This document shows, one piece after another, positions 34,513 to 43,648 of a DNA stretch of 64,000 bases. Within the stretch, counting starts at the first letter, position 1, and the number at the start of each line of letters is the position of its first letter. The DNA comes from Acidiflorens sp963847715 (lineage in GTDB: Bacteria; Acidobacteriota; Terriglobia; Terriglobales; Acidobacteriaceae): the NCBI GenBank assembly GCA_963847715.1, contig CAWKAZ010000012.1, positions 529,881-593,880 of the forward strand. Direction: 5' to 3'. The translations under genes were made by a program, and so were the position numbers. Below the pieces are notes generated by a model. The model was not told where the DNA came from. It did no database searches and worked only from the letters and a program-made list of their open reading frames with translations.

Positions 34513-36750
34513 TCAGAACTCATAGTGCAGAGCCAGCGTAACCAGGTTGGCGTGGAAGATTCGCGGCGACGTTGGCCCCACAACGCTGCCCTCGCCATAA
34601 CCGTAATAGTTCCAGCCGCCCTTCCATGTCCATCCCGGATGAAGCGTCCAGGCGAAATCGATAAAAGGAGACTGGTAGCTGGATCGGAGCGAGCCGGCAA
34701 CTTGCCGCGGATTCAGGAACTCCGTGGTGCCGTTGACGGAGCTAATCTGGTAACCGACGTTCGAGCGTAGCGTCTTACTCGGCGCAAACATCAGGCTAAA
34801 TGATCCGTATTCGGTGGGCGCGTCATAGTAACCGGTTCCAAGATTTGTGTTCGTACCGCAGTCCGCAGGAGCCGCGCCCGCACCTGGCCCCACAGGAGGT
34901 GGAGTCGCTGCGAAGCATAAGGTGGTCTGCGAAAAGACGTCAGCGTAGCCATAGTTCAGATCCAGCCCATAACGCGGCTTTGGCGTGAGTGCGGCGCCGA
35001 ACGATAGGCTCCGGACATGGTCCAGATGGTTCACCAGATAGACGTTGTCTCGGCGTTCGAGATCGTTGAAAGTGCCAGTAATCGTGGCCCACTCCCGTGG
35101 TTTGTAGCGGGACTGGAAATGGTAGCGATACAGCTGCCGTGGGCTGATCTGGGTATACGCGTTGTCGTCGTAAGCAGCCTCGAGGTTCGCATTGATCTTC
35201 CATTGGTGGGTGGGCTGCAAAACAAAGCCGAGAATGACTGCGTTTTCATGAATCGGGAATATGTAGGAGGTTCCGTTCGGCAGCGCGTCCGTCGACAGTG
35301 GCATGGCCCAGCTGATATCCCGTTTCTGATAACGATACCCAAGCGAGATGCTGACCCTCGAGGAGGCCTCCCAAGTCCCTGTCAGTGTGTTGGTCGTCGT
35401 CTTCATGCTAAGGAACGTGGGAGCGACGGTCAGGACCGGCGGCTGTGCCGGACCCGGGGGCAGCAGCATGGAATTACCCAGGAAATCAATCTCAGACAGA
35501 TTGCTGAAGGTTGGTTCGCGAAAATTCAGGAAGTTGAACTGGTCAGCCAGACTGAACGTCTCCGAGATCTGCCAGAGGATGCCGAAGTCTGCCGAGACGT
35601 CGATGCGTTTTCCGTTGGCGTAGCCGGTCGTCGTATAAGCACGGGTTCCCCGATCCGAGCCGTTGAAAATCTCAGCATAAGCAGGCAGATTCATCGTGCC
35701 GCCGGTATAGCGCACATCGCCGTTCATCTGAATGTTCGTGATGCTCGAACTTTGGAACCGGAATTCCTCAGTAGGCATCAACGTGCGCGTCGGAGCAGAA
35801 CGGGAATACTGCAGGAATCCGCTGCAAGTAGCGTTGGCCGTAGGCGGCGTAGTCACACTATTGACGATAGGCGGATTTCCGTCGCCGCATTTCGGCACCG
35901 TTACATTGTCAAAGCCCAGCGTAACTGGCGTTCCATCGGAGAGCTGCAGGTTCAGTCCGGTCAACCCCCAGCTGGTGTCACCCTTGTAATGAGTCACGTT
36001 CTCTTCGAATGTGAGCATAGTCTTCGAAACTGGCTTCCAGTCCACTGCCCCCTTCCAGGTGTCGGTGCTGTTCCTCCAATTCTGCAAAAAGAGTACGTCC
36101 GCGCCGTTATGTTGGGAACTATAGCTCGGCCCAGCATCGGTGTTGTGAGAATATGCTGCCCGGAAACTCAGTTTGGATATGGGAAATAATGTCAGCCCGA
36201 CGTCGGTCATCCTGCGCACCGTGTTGAACAAGTGTGGGGCGCTCGTTACTTGCGGAAATGTATAGCCGTTCGACACCAGCCCAGACGGGACTAGCGGGTT
36301 GCCGAGCAGATTGTAATCAAAGTACTGGCGGTCGCGGCGGAAGAGTCCTTGGAATTTGTAAATCTTGCCTTTCGATATTCGCAGCGCAGTGACATTGGAG
36401 GGGTCTCCCCCATAGCCGCTGCTGCTCTCCATCAGATCATCGAAGAAAGGATGGTACGAGTTTGCCACGGCACGGAAGTCAAGGCTCTGGCTTAGAATGC
36501 GCGGGCCGGTCTGCAGATTGACCAGGGTGTCGTACATGGAAGCGCTGCCGGAGGTATCAGCGACGCGGACGCCTACATCGATCGACTGGTGAATCGCATA
36601 GCCGCCCGAGACCGTTTCCTTCGGCTGGGGATCCTGTGTCTGGGCGCCCGCCGGCATGAACAGGAGTGCAAGTGTGAGCCCCAAATAACACACATCCAGG
36701 GCGAGTTGATGCAGTCGATAGGGGGCACGATTATAAAGTAAGAATGTCAT
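34513..36750 (-). CDS. MtrB/PioB-type decaheme-associated outer-membrane beta-barrel
   Basis: The ATG at 36750 is chosen because AAGAGGT lies a few bases upstream; a longer frame from 36780 overlaps the cytochrome gene. After a signal peptide (cleavage near GAQTQ) the roughly 745-aa protein shows alternating polar/aromatic strands to the last residues, ending ...LVTLALHYEF, an outer-membrane barrel C-terminus. Landmarks are GGYAIHQSIDVGVRVADTSG and repeated SLGYRYQKRD-type strands. It directly follows the decaheme cytochrome gene, forming an MtrAB/PioAB-like porin-cytochrome conduit for electrons across the outer membrane. No outer-surface MtrC is seen. Confidence 0.85.
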   Translation of the reverse strand: MTFLLYNRAPYRLHQLALDVCYLGLTLALLFMPAGAQTQDPQPKETVSGGYAIHQSIDVGVRVADTSGSASMYDTLVNLQTGPRILSQSLDFRAVANSYHPFFDDLMESSSGYGGDPSNVTALRISKGKIYKFQGLFRRDRQYFDYNLLGNPLVPSGLVSNGYTFPQVTSAPHLFNTVRRMTDVGLTLFPISKLSFRAAYSHNTDAGPSYSSQHNGADVLFLQNWRNSTDTWKGAVDWKPVSKTMLTFEENVTHYKGDTSWGLTGLNLQLSDGTPVTLGFDNVTVPKCGDGNPPIVNSVTTPPTANATCSGFLQYSRSAPTRTLMPTEEFRFQSSSITNIQMNGDVRYTGGTMNLPAYAEIFNGSDRGTRAYTTTGYANGKRIDVSADFGILWQISETFSLADQFNFLNFREPTFSNLSEIDFLGNSMLLPPGPAQPPVLTVAPTFLSMKTTTNTLTGTWEASSRVSISLGYRYQKRDISWAMPLSTDALPNGTSYIFPIHENAVILGFVLQPTHQWKINANLEAAYDDNAYTQISPRQLYRYHFQSRYKPREWATITGTFNDLERRDNVYLVNHLDHVRSLSFGAALTPKPRYGLDLNYGYADVFSQTTLCFAATPPPVGPGAGAAPADCGTNTNLGTGYYDAPTEYGSFSLMFAPSKTLRSNVGYQISSVNGTTEFLNPRQVAGSLRSSYQSPFIDFAWTLHPGWTWKGGWNYYGYGEGSVVGPTSPRIFHANLVTLALHYEF

Positions 36751-36776
36751 AGCTACCTCTTCATGAAAGAGAGTCA

Positions 36777-37745
36777 TCAACGGAAAAAGTTATAAGTCGC
36801 GTTCGATCCATGAATCTGACTGTGGCAGTTTGTGCAGGGTGTGTATTGCGCGACCTGGTTGTGCACTGGGCCGCCCTGCTCCGACACGGCGTTCGGAAAT
36901 GCCTTTAAGTTGGTCGCCGAGTGGCATCCCAGGCACAACGTGTTCAGATTGCTGACGTTCAGCATGCGCGGGTTCGGTGAGCCATGCGGAGAATGGCACG
37001 CGACACAGCCCTCGGCTTTGACCACCGGATGCTCGAAGGCGAATGGGCCCGCCGTCTCGGCATGGCACTTCGTACAGATCGCGTTCTGATCAGCCGTCGA
37101 CTTCAACTGCGCCCGTTTGAAAGTGCCATGAGGCTCGTGACAATCGCTGCAGCTCAGCAGGCCTTCGTCAACTTTGTGATGGAACGGTTGCGCGAACGCC
37201 GGTTTTACATCGGTGTGGCAGGAGTAACAGAGTTGAGGCTGCGAGACCTTGAGCAGATCGGCTCCGCTCTTGGAAGCATGCACGCTGTGACAGTCGATGC
37301 AGCCGACCTTAGCATGGCCATGGGCCGAGCGCTCGAAGTTAGGATGCGCTCCCGCATGACAGGTTAGGCAGCGCGCACTCGTCTCTCTCGCGGAAGCGTT
37401 GGCAAAAGTGAAGATCTTGGTTTTATCGCCACCGCCCGCCACGTGATCGGCGCCCGGCCCATGACAGCCCTCGCAACCTTGATGAGACGGGCCGCCTTTC
37501 GCATTCAGCATCGTCTTCCAGTGTGGCGTTTTCGCCCAATCGTTATATCGGTCTTCGTGACATGTCTTGCATGTTTCCGAGCCAACATACCTGGCATCAT
37601 CGACTGGCGATGCGACGGCCTTCATCACGTCACTCGTTTGAAGCGTGTTGCCTGCAGGATTCTGGGCTGGGCTTACAGAGGCCAAGCAGAACAGAAAGAG
37701 TAAGTAGAGCGGAAAAGAAGTTATAACTCTGAGTTTCATGCACAT
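36777..37745 (-). CDS. Periplasmic decaheme c-type cytochrome (DmsE/MtrA/PioA type)
   Basis: The start at 37745 (ATG TGC ATG AAA) has GGGAGAG ten bases upstream; the second ATG (37739) is the alternative. After a signal peptide the 320-aa chain carries exactly ten CxxCH heme sites: CKTCH, CEGCH, CLTCH, CIDCH, CYSCH, CSDCH, CTKCH, CVACH, CLGCH and CTNCH. This count and length fit the MtrA/DmsE family, which sits in the MtrB barrel. The role is inferred as extracellular electron transfer or Fe(II) oxidation; direction cannot be told. Only 27 bp separate it from the barrel start. Confidence 0.9.
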   Translation of the reverse strand: MCMKLRVITSFPLYLLFLFCLASVSPAQNPAGNTLQTSDVMKAVASPVDDARYVGSETCKTCHEDRYNDWAKTPHWKTMLNAKGGPSHQGCEGCHGPGADHVAGGGDKTKIFTFANASARETSARCLTCHAGAHPNFERSAHGHAKVGCIDCHSVHASKSGADLLKVSQPQLCYSCHTDVKPAFAQPFHHKVDEGLLSCSDCHEPHGTFKRAQLKSTADQNAICTKCHAETAGPFAFEHPVVKAEGCVACHSPHGSPNPRMLNVSNLNTLCLGCHSATNLKAFPNAVSEQGGPVHNQVAQYTPCTNCHSQIHGSNATYNFFR

Positions 37746-37940
37746 TGAAGTTCTCTCCCGATGCACAAGTTTCGAGACAAGACTGGGGCAATTGTTGCGG
37801 AAAGTTCGACGATGGGATAGTAGCTGGAGGGGACTAGCCATTCGTACAAACTACGTAGCACCCTGCACCGAATCGCCAGCACTGCCGAGTTAAGTTACGT
37901 GTAGTAGAGAAGATAGCGAGTCGCTATTCGAGACGTACTC

Positions 37941-37977
37941 GCCTCCAGCAGCCCAGTAGAATGCGGTTGCTGGAGGC
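37941..37977. repeat. Hairpin repeat upstream of the cytochrome gene
   Basis: GCCTCCAGCA (37941-37950) and TGCTGGAGGC (37968-37977) form a 10-bp perfect stem with a 17-base loop. It lies in the 303-bp gap between the cytochrome start and the ada stop, which shows no gene. Confidence 0.55.
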
Positions 37978-38048
37978 GATAAGGCGGCTCCTACGTACCG
38001 TCGTTTACTCTGGAAACCAGGTAGTTGTTCACGACCACAGTCAGTCCG

Positions 38049-39107
38049 CTAATTTCCGGCTGTTCCTTCCATGGCCAGCAACTGCTCTTTGCGTTCGACA
38101 CCCCAGCGGTAGCCACCAAGATCGCCGTCCTCGCGCACTACGCGATGACACGGAATCGCGACCGCTACGGGGTTTGTCGCACATGCCCTAGCTACGGCGC
38201 GGGTCGCCGTCGGCATTCCGATCTTCTTTGCCACCGCGCTATAGGAGCGGGTTTCGCCTCGGGGAATTCGTTGCAATGCTTCCCACACACGGCGCTGAAA
38301 CGCGGTCGCACGGATATCGAGTGGAAGAGACGGGTTCGTCTCTCGTCCCCGAATCAAGCGGGTCAGACTGTCGCGCCATCCCGCCATCGTGGCGTCATCG
38401 CGGCGGCGTGTAGCGAAAGGGAACTCGCGCATCAAGCCTTGCTGGAGTTGTTCATCATTGTCGGCGAACTGGATCGCGCAGATGCCTTTGTCGGTGGCCG
38501 CGATCAGCATGCGACCAAGCGGTGAGCTAGAGATGGTATAGCGCACAACGGCAGCCACCGCGCCCCGGCGATACTTCTCTGGCGTCATGCCGAGTTGCGT
38601 GGCGGTCCGTTCGTAAAGCCGGCTGCTGGAGCCGTAACCGGCCGCGTAAAGCGCGTCGGTAACGGAGTTCCCAGCCTGCAGGTTCTGTTTCACCTGGCGA
38701 AGACGGACAGCGTCAATATAAGCCTTGGGCGACACGCCAAGCACCGCTTTGAATGTGCGCTGCAAATGAAAGGAACTGAGACGGAACTCCTTGGCCAGCA
38801 GCGCCAACGTCAGGCGGTCTTCGATGTGCTGCTCGATATAGCGGCACATCGCCCGCACCAGGGCAGATTGCGGATTTCCGTCCACGGCTTTCGGACGGCA
38901 GCGCAGGCAGGCGCGATATCCGGCTAGTTCGGCCTGCTGGGGATGATCGAAGAAGGTCACGTTTTCACGGCGCGGACGCTTCGCCGCACATGAGGGGCGG
39001 CAGAATATGCCCGTGCTCGACACTGCAAAAACGAAATTGCCGTCGCGCGAGCTGTCGCGATCGACCACTGCCCGCCAGCGCAGGTCCGGGTTTTGTGTTC
39101 GCTTCAT
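38049..39107 (-). CDS. ada: Ada: methylphosphotriester/O6-methylguanine-DNA methyltransferase and AraC-type regulator
   Basis: The start MKRTQNPDLRWRAVVDRDSS at 39107 fits the Ada N-terminus; an ATG at 39146 is possible. In order: the zinc Ada domain with four cysteines (CRPSC ... ACLRCRP), an AraC-type helix-turn-helix pair (LALLAKEFRLSSFHLQRTFK), and the methyltransferase domain with the acceptor cysteine in AIPCHRVVREDGDLGGYRWG. It repairs alkylated DNA and activates its own regulon once methylated. The gene stands alone. Confidence 0.92.
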   Translation of the reverse strand: MKRTQNPDLRWRAVVDRDSSRDGNFVFAVSSTGIFCRPSCAAKRPRRENVTFFDHPQQAELAGYRACLRCRPKAVDGNPQSALVRAMCRYIEQHIEDRLTLALLAKEFRLSSFHLQRTFKAVLGVSPKAYIDAVRLRQVKQNLQAGNSVTDALYAAGYGSSSRLYERTATQLGMTPEKYRRGAVAAVVRYTISSSPLGRMLIAATDKGICAIQFADNDEQLQQGLMREFPFATRRRDDATMAGWRDSLTRLIRGRETNPSLPLDIRATAFQRRVWEALQRIPRGETRSYSAVAKKIGMPTATRAVARACATNPVAVAIPCHRVVREDGDLGGYRWGVERKEQLLAMEGTAGN

Positions 39108-39328
39108 CACTATCGTTGCCCCTGAAAGTATCGCATTGGTTGCCATGCAGGTAACATAAGGCAATGCAGCCCAAGCGGGCTATCCGAATGTTGCGGTCAA
39201 ACGAAATTCAGCGACCAGCCTGTGCCGGACCCAATGCGCGCGAGTCACTGCGCCGATCAGGTTAATGATGTACTATAACGACCTCGATTCCGAATGAGAC
39301 TCAGTTCCAAACCTGGAGGGAACTACCG

Positions 39329-39820
39329 ATGAACCGCAATCGCAAAATGATGTGGCTGGTTGTTCTGGCCGCGCTAGTAGCGCAGGTCAGCGCACAGGTC
39401 CTCACCGCCGATCAGGTGAAGAAAGTCGCTCCAACATCTTTTTATTTCGCAGGCCAGAGCGCGGCCGTGCAGGTGCGAAATGCAGGCGCAGTAAAAAACT
39501 CCGCCGGCAAAATGGTTCTGGCCGGCTTGGTGGATACCTCGGGGTATTCGACTGCGATCGCAGAAAAGTATCAGGGCTTCCTGATCACCGAAACCAAGCT
39601 CAGCTTTGATGGCTCCACGCTGGAACCGGGGCAGTACGGCTTCGGCTTCAAGGATGGCAAGTTCACCGTCATGAACGTCGCGGCGTCGGACGTGTTGTCG
39701 GTTGCCAGCAAGAATAATGATGATCAACTCAAGCATCCCGTTCCGCTGAAATTTGAAAAAGATGGCGACGGATATCGACTGTATGCCGGACGGAAGTACG
39801 TAGTACTGAAAGCGGATTAA
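39329..39820 (+). CDS. Small secreted protein, function unknown
   Basis: The 163-aa product has a signal peptide (1-22, AQVSAQ) and a compact beta-rich domain, with APTSFYFAGQSAAVQVRNAG and a GQYGFGFKDGKFTVMNVAAS strand pair. A GGAGGGAAC site precedes the ATG by six bases. It looks like a periplasmic lipocalin- or DUF-type domain often found in acidobacterial genomes, but no family is recognised. It is 125 bp upstream of the FAH-family gene on the same strand. Confidence 0.65.
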   Translation: MNRNRKMMWLVVLAALVAQVSAQVLTADQVKKVAPTSFYFAGQSAAVQVRNAGAVKNSAGKMVLAGLVDTSGYSTAIAEKYQGFLITETKLSFDGSTLEPGQYGFGFKDGKFTVMNVAASDVLSVASKNNDDQLKHPVPLKFEKDGDGYRLYAGRKYVVLKAD

Positions 39821-39945
39821 CAGGTAGCGCCGCCATCCCCTCGGGACAGCGGAAAGACGCCGGCGATCCCTTGTCCCCCGCGCCATGGACAAGGCGCGCT
39901 CTCCTTAATAGAATTTTGTTTGCCGCCACTAGTTGGAAAACTCCG

Positions 39946-40977
39946 ATGAAACTTGTGACCTTTGAAAACGCCGCCCGCCAATCGCGCATCGGCGCGATGG
40001 TTGGTGACCGCCAGATCATTGATCTCCACACGGCTTGCGCCCTCTACCTGCGAGACGTCGAAAGCGAACCCATTTTTTACCGTCTGGCGGACGCCCTCGT
40101 CCCGCCCGACATGCGCGCGCTCTTCCGCGGCGGAGACACGAGTCTAGATGCCGCGCGCAAGGCCCTGGATTACATCACGCACGCAGGCCCCGACATTGTC
40201 GGCCCCCGCGGCGAAACAGTGGTTTATACCCTAGGTGACGTGCATCTCAAAGCGCCTATCATTCCTAAGAAGTTTTTTCACACGGCAGGAAATTTTCGCG
40301 AGCACCACGAAGAAGCGACCAAAGCCGGCTTTTCCCACCCCGTCATGCCGTGGATCGTTTTCTTTCAGAACACCGATGCCATCATCGGACCCGACGAGCC
40401 GGTGATCTATCCCGAACACCTGACCCAGGAATTGGATTACGAACTGGAACTGGCCGTCGTTCTCAAAAAGGGCGGCAAGCACTTCACGCCGGAAGAGGCT
40501 CCGAGCTACGTCGGCGGATACGTGATTTTTAACGACATTACGGCCCGCGATATTCAGCGCCGCGAAATGAAGTCGGGCGTCTTCAGCTTCTGCAAGGGAA
40601 TCGATACGTTCTGCCCGCTCGGACCGTGGATCGTTACCGCAGACGAGATTCCGGATGCGCACAACCTGGCCATGGAACTCCGCGTCAATGGCGAGTCGCG
40701 GCAGCGTTCGCATTCCAGCAAGATGTCGGTGAAGATTCCTGAGATTCTCTCGCACTACTCGCCCATGGGATACAGCGCGGGTGATGTAGTTTCAACCGGA
40801 ACCGTGTCGGGAGTCGCGGCGTTTTCGGGCGATCCGAAAGCCTGGTACCTGAAGCCCGGCGACGTGATGGAATGCGAGATCGAAAAAATTGGCGTGCTGC
40901 GCAATCCCGTAATTTCATGGGAAAAAGCGTACGGCCAGAAACCGGCAGCGCTGGCGACACAAGAAGTAGCGAAATAA
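39946..40977 (+). CDS. Fumarylacetoacetate hydrolase-family protein
   Basis: The start MKLVTFENAARQSRIGAMVG at 39946 matches the family N-terminal domain. The 343-aa protein has the FAH catalytic core: FFHTAGNFREHHEEA, the metal-ligand ELDYELELAVVLKKGG, YVIFNDITARDIQRREMKSG and CKGIDTFCPLGPWIVTADEI, with the typical end LKPGDVMECEIEKIGVLRNP. It cleaves C-C bonds or decarboxylates keto acids; the exact substrate is open. The next gene is an isopropylmalate-synthase-like enzyme, suggesting a keto-acid pathway. Confidence 0.88.
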   Translation: MKLVTFENAARQSRIGAMVGDRQIIDLHTACALYLRDVESEPIFYRLADALVPPDMRALFRGGDTSLDAARKALDYITHAGPDIVGPRGETVVYTLGDVHLKAPIIPKKFFHTAGNFREHHEEATKAGFSHPVMPWIVFFQNTDAIIGPDEPVIYPEHLTQELDYELELAVVLKKGGKHFTPEEAPSYVGGYVIFNDITARDIQRREMKSGVFSFCKGIDTFCPLGPWIVTADEIPDAHNLAMELRVNGESRQRSHSSKMSVKIPEILSHYSPMGYSAGDVVSTGTVSGVAAFSGDPKAWYLKPGDVMECEIEKIGVLRNPVISWEKAYGQKPAALATQEVAK

Positions 40978-41069
40978 AGTTTCATCACCGAGACGCGGAA
41001 TCACCGAGAAAACCAAGAACAAGTTTTTCTCCGTGACTCCGTGACTCCGTGGTGGGTTTTGGGTTTTCG

Positions 41070-42302
41070 ATGATGACAACCAATTCTAAAATCTGGGTGA
41101 GCGAACTGAACGCGCGGCCGGAAGTGCGTTCGGCGTTTCCGAAAAATACCGTTCGCTTCTATGACACCACCCTGCGCGACGGCGAGCAGACGGTTGGCGT
41201 CGTGCTCTCGCCGCAGCAGAAGCTGGAGATTGCCCGCAAACTCGATGAACTCGGAGTGAGTCGCATCGAAGCCGGATTCCCCCGCGTTTCCGCCGAAGAC
41301 GCCGAAGCCATTCAGCTCATGCAAAAGGCTGGCATCAAGGCGGAGCTTTGGGGATTCTCGCGTGCCGTCGCAGCCGATGTGCAGGAACTGGTCCGTCTGA
41401 ACCTGCGCTACTCGGTTATCGAAGCGCCTACCAGTGACATCAAGTTGAAGGCATATGGCATCTCGCGAGGCGAGGTGCTCCGTAAGATACGCGACTCGGT
41501 TTCGGCCGCGCGTGATGCGGGGATCACTGTGGCATTCTTCGGGGTCGATGGAACGCGCACGGAACTGGAATTTCTGAAGACGGTCTATCTTTCCGCGCTC
41601 GATGCGGGAGCCAAAGAACTGGTCGTCGTCGACACCATCGGTGCCTGTGGACCCGAAGCGGCCGAATATCTGACGCGGCAAGTTTGTGAGTGGGCGGGTA
41701 AAGATGTGCCCGTGCATTTCCACGGACACAACGATTTCGGCATGGCAACGGCCTGCGCGGTGGCTGCAGTGCGGGGCGGCGCAACATGGATCCAGGGAAC
41801 GATCAACGGAATGGGAGAGCGCGCGGGCAATGCCGACATTGCCGAGATTGCGCTGGCGCTGCGCTGCCTCTATGACGTGCCCATAGTAATGAATCTCGAA
41901 AAGGTCCGCGAAGTTTCCGAAGTGGTGTGTCGCGCTGGCGGCTACACGCTCGAAGCATGGAAGCCGCTGGTCGGCGAAAACCTGTTCATGCGCGAAAGCG
42001 GAGCCGTGGCCAGCCAGTTTCATCTGCCCGAGGCAATCGAGCCCTACTCCGCCGAAATTGTGCAGGCCGAACGCCGCATCGTTCTCGGCAAGAAAAGCGG
42101 CCTCGACAGCATTGACCTCAAGTGCCAGGAACTGGGCATCGCCATCACGCCTGAACAACGAGGACCAGTTCTGGCTGCCGTGAAGCAGGCAGCGGTGAAA
42201 CGGGCTGCGGGCGGGGAGCCAGGCCTCGTCAGCGACGCCCAGTTTCGACAGATTCTGGCGGCAATGCGGATCGCCCGAACCGGCCCACGATTGTCTGGCT
42301 AG
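41070..42302 (+). CDS. 2-Isopropylmalate/homocitrate-synthase-like DRE-TIM enzyme lacking the LeuA regulatory domain
   Basis: Start at the ATG-ATG pair (41070). About 410 residues: RFYDTTLRDGEQTVGVVLSP, GVSRIEAGFPRVSAEDAEAI, EAPTSDIKLKAYGISRGEVL, the metal-binding HFHGHNDFGMATACAVAAVRGG and the substrate loop WIQGTINGMGERAGNADIAE. The C-terminus lacks the LeuA allosteric domain, as in homocitrate or citramalate-type synthases. Substrate specificity cannot be read; homocitrate, citramalate or a catabolic aldol reaction are options. It lies 92 bp after the FAH-family gene. Confidence 0.85.
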   Translation: MMTTNSKIWVSELNARPEVRSAFPKNTVRFYDTTLRDGEQTVGVVLSPQQKLEIARKLDELGVSRIEAGFPRVSAEDAEAIQLMQKAGIKAELWGFSRAVAADVQELVRLNLRYSVIEAPTSDIKLKAYGISRGEVLRKIRDSVSAARDAGITVAFFGVDGTRTELEFLKTVYLSALDAGAKELVVVDTIGACGPEAAEYLTRQVCEWAGKDVPVHFHGHNDFGMATACAVAAVRGGATWIQGTINGMGERAGNADIAEIALALRCLYDVPIVMNLEKVREVSEVVCRAGGYTLEAWKPLVGENLFMRESGAVASQFHLPEAIEPYSAEIVQAERRIVLGKKSGLDSIDLKCQELGIAITPEQRGPVLAAVKQAAVKRAAGGEPGLVSDAQFRQILAAMRIARTGPRLSG

Positions 42303-42533
42303 CGAAGTTGCAATGCCAAAGTCCCTCGCCCGTGAGGATTTCCGGCGAATTCCGAACTTACCGTGGTAACGCTGGTTTCGTTACTCATTAAGTGCAGAGC
42401 GTTTCACCCTGGCGCTCTGTAAATCCCCCTTCCTCGCCGTTAACCTCAATCTCCATATGCACTTACACTCTGTCCCCCATATGGTTTGCTGGGTGCACTA
42501 CTCCTTAGCGAAGCCCTGAGCACATCGGGCCGG

Positions 42534-43004
42534 ATGGGGGCAACTTTGACCGTCATTTACAGCTCTGAGTCCGCAGCTCCTCGCAGCACAGCGCGGGCGG
42601 GCGCCATCATGCCGCTGCTGGTGATCCTGTTCATCGTCTCTTACGGCATTCTGACAATGCTGGTATTCGAGCAGGGACAGACCATCGAATCGCAGCGCGG
42701 CTTGATCAAGGAAATGCTCAAGGACAGCACACAACTCGCGGCGATGAAAGATAAGATCGCCCGGGACGACGAGAAACGCGTCCACGAAAAGGCGTCGGCG
42801 TCGCCACTAGATCAGAAAGCTCCAGACCAGAAAACGGCAGACCAGAAAAACGCCGATCCCGTGAATTCCGCGGCTTCGGCCAAAGGATCAAACAAAGAAG
42901 CAAAGCCGTCGGTCCCTGGCAAATCGGCTCGCACCACGAAACAGATCCCGGGGAAACCGGCCTCCGATCTGGAAGACGTGCGCCGGTCAACCAAAGTGAT
43001 CTAA
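42534..43004 (+). CDS. Single-span membrane protein with Gln/Lys/Asp-rich tail
   Basis: The start is uncertain (TTG at 42486 or ATG at 42534; a later ATG at 42609). From 42534 it has 156 residues: one membrane span (about 26-44, LLVILFIVSYGILTMLVF), a short coiled coil (QTIESQRGLIKEMLKDS), then a low-complexity tail with repeating DQKxxDQK units. No family is recognised. The 230 bp upstream contain a CAGAGCG/CGCTCTG hairpin (42395-42419). It is probably an acidobacterial orphan gene. Confidence 0.55.
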   Translation: MGATLTVIYSSESAAPRSTARAGAIMPLLVILFIVSYGILTMLVFEQGQTIESQRGLIKEMLKDSTQLAAMKDKIARDDEKRVHEKASASPLDQKAPDQKTADQKNADPVNSAASAKGSNKEAKPSVPGKSARTTKQIPGKPASDLEDVRRSTKVI

Positions 43005-43102
43005 GCGACACCTGATTGCAATACCACTGATTTCAAAACGATCAAAGAGTAATAGTTCGGTGGAATGCGGCCTGAAGCGCGGGCCGTGTAAGTGAGACCC
43101 TG

Positions 43103-43351
43103 ATGAAGACCCTGACCCTAGCGCTACTGCTGTCGATTCCCGTCCCCAGGCTAGCACCGCCAGCGCAACCCTCTCCGACCCACAGCCAGCTTCCGGCTAA
43201 GGCCAAGGGAGGGCGCTGGTACTTCGCCGCCAACGGCCACGCCGTCTATTGCTACGGTCCGGTAATGACCATGCCCCAGGCACAAGGCGGATTACTCAAG
43301 GTCGCCACATTCTGCCGCGGCGATAGAACTATGGTTCCGCTGAAAGACTAG
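43103..43351 (+). CDS. Small secreted protein with two cysteines
   Basis: There are 82 residues: a signal peptide (1-20), a Pro/Ser-rich linker and a core GGRWYFAANGHAVYCYGPVM plus GLLKVATFCRGDRTMVPLKD. The two cysteines may form a disulfide in the periplasm. The family is not recognised. It precedes a REP palindrome and the tRNA gene. Confidence 0.5.
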   Translation: MKTLTLALLLSIPVPRLAPPAQPSPTHSQLPAKAKGGRWYFAANGHAVYCYGPVMTMPQAQGGLLKVATFCRGDRTMVPLKD

Positions 43352-43373
43352 CTGTTACTCCGAAAGACTCGCT

Positions 43374-43405
43374 TTTGGGTGGCGCAGCGGTTCACCGCTG
43401 CGATA
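43374..43405. repeat. REP-type palindrome, family A, copy 1
   Basis: 32 bp identical to 46682-46713, centred on the inverted repeat GCAGCGG-ttca-CCGCTGC. It stands in the gap between the small secreted protein and tRNA-Arg. Confidence 0.8.
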
Positions 43406-43483
43406 CGCGGGTTGTCTTCAGAACAGGCTTCAGCCGCTGCGGTGACACTCTTCCGCACCCTCCAAACCCCAGAGCAATTCCCC

Positions 43484-43489
43484 TATAAT
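43484..43489 (+). promoter_or_regulatory. Consensus -10 hexamer of tRNA-Arg
   Basis: A perfect TATAAT 25 bases before the tRNA 5' end. No strong -35 is visible at 17 bp. Confidence 0.5.
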
Positions 43490-43514
43490 CGTTAGGCAGA
43501 ATGTCGTTGCACGT

Positions 43515-43591
43515 GGGCCCGTAGCTCAAGCGGATAGAGCATCGGATTTCTAATCCGAGGGTTGGGGGTTCGATTCCCTCCGGGCCCACCA
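43515..43591 (+). tRNA. tRNA-Arg (anticodon TCT)
   Basis: Acceptor GGGCCCG pairs with CGGGCCC; D arm GCTC/GAGC; anticodon stem TCGGA/TCCGA with loop TTTCTAA, anticodon TCT; T arm with TTCGATT loop. The 3' CCA is encoded. It is a standard 77-base tRNA reading AGA codons. Confidence 0.95.
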
Positions 43592-43600
43592 CCGCCGCAA

Positions 43601-43614
43601 GTGACAATAGTCAC
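43601..43614. promoter_or_regulatory. CRP/FNR-type palindrome upstream of the PEP-binding fusion gene
   Basis: GTGACAATAGTCAC is a perfect inverted repeat (GTGA-N6-TCAC). Its centre (43607.5) is 41.5 bp before the ATG at 43649; a TAGGAT -10 (43637-43642) places the start of transcription at the same base. This is class II activator geometry with a leaderless mRNA. Confidence 0.65.
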
Positions 43615-43648
43615 CGCCGCGCTCCCTTGTCCGGTCTAGGATATCCCC

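Noticed and set aside
35017..36189. 390-codon frame antisense to the MtrB-like gene
   Set aside because: The barrel frame has signal peptide, strand pattern and C-terminal Phe; the antisense frame has none.
41001..42158. 385-codon frame antisense to the isopropylmalate-synthase-like gene
   Set aside because: Shadow produced by the GC-rich codon pattern; the sense frame has all catalytic motifs.
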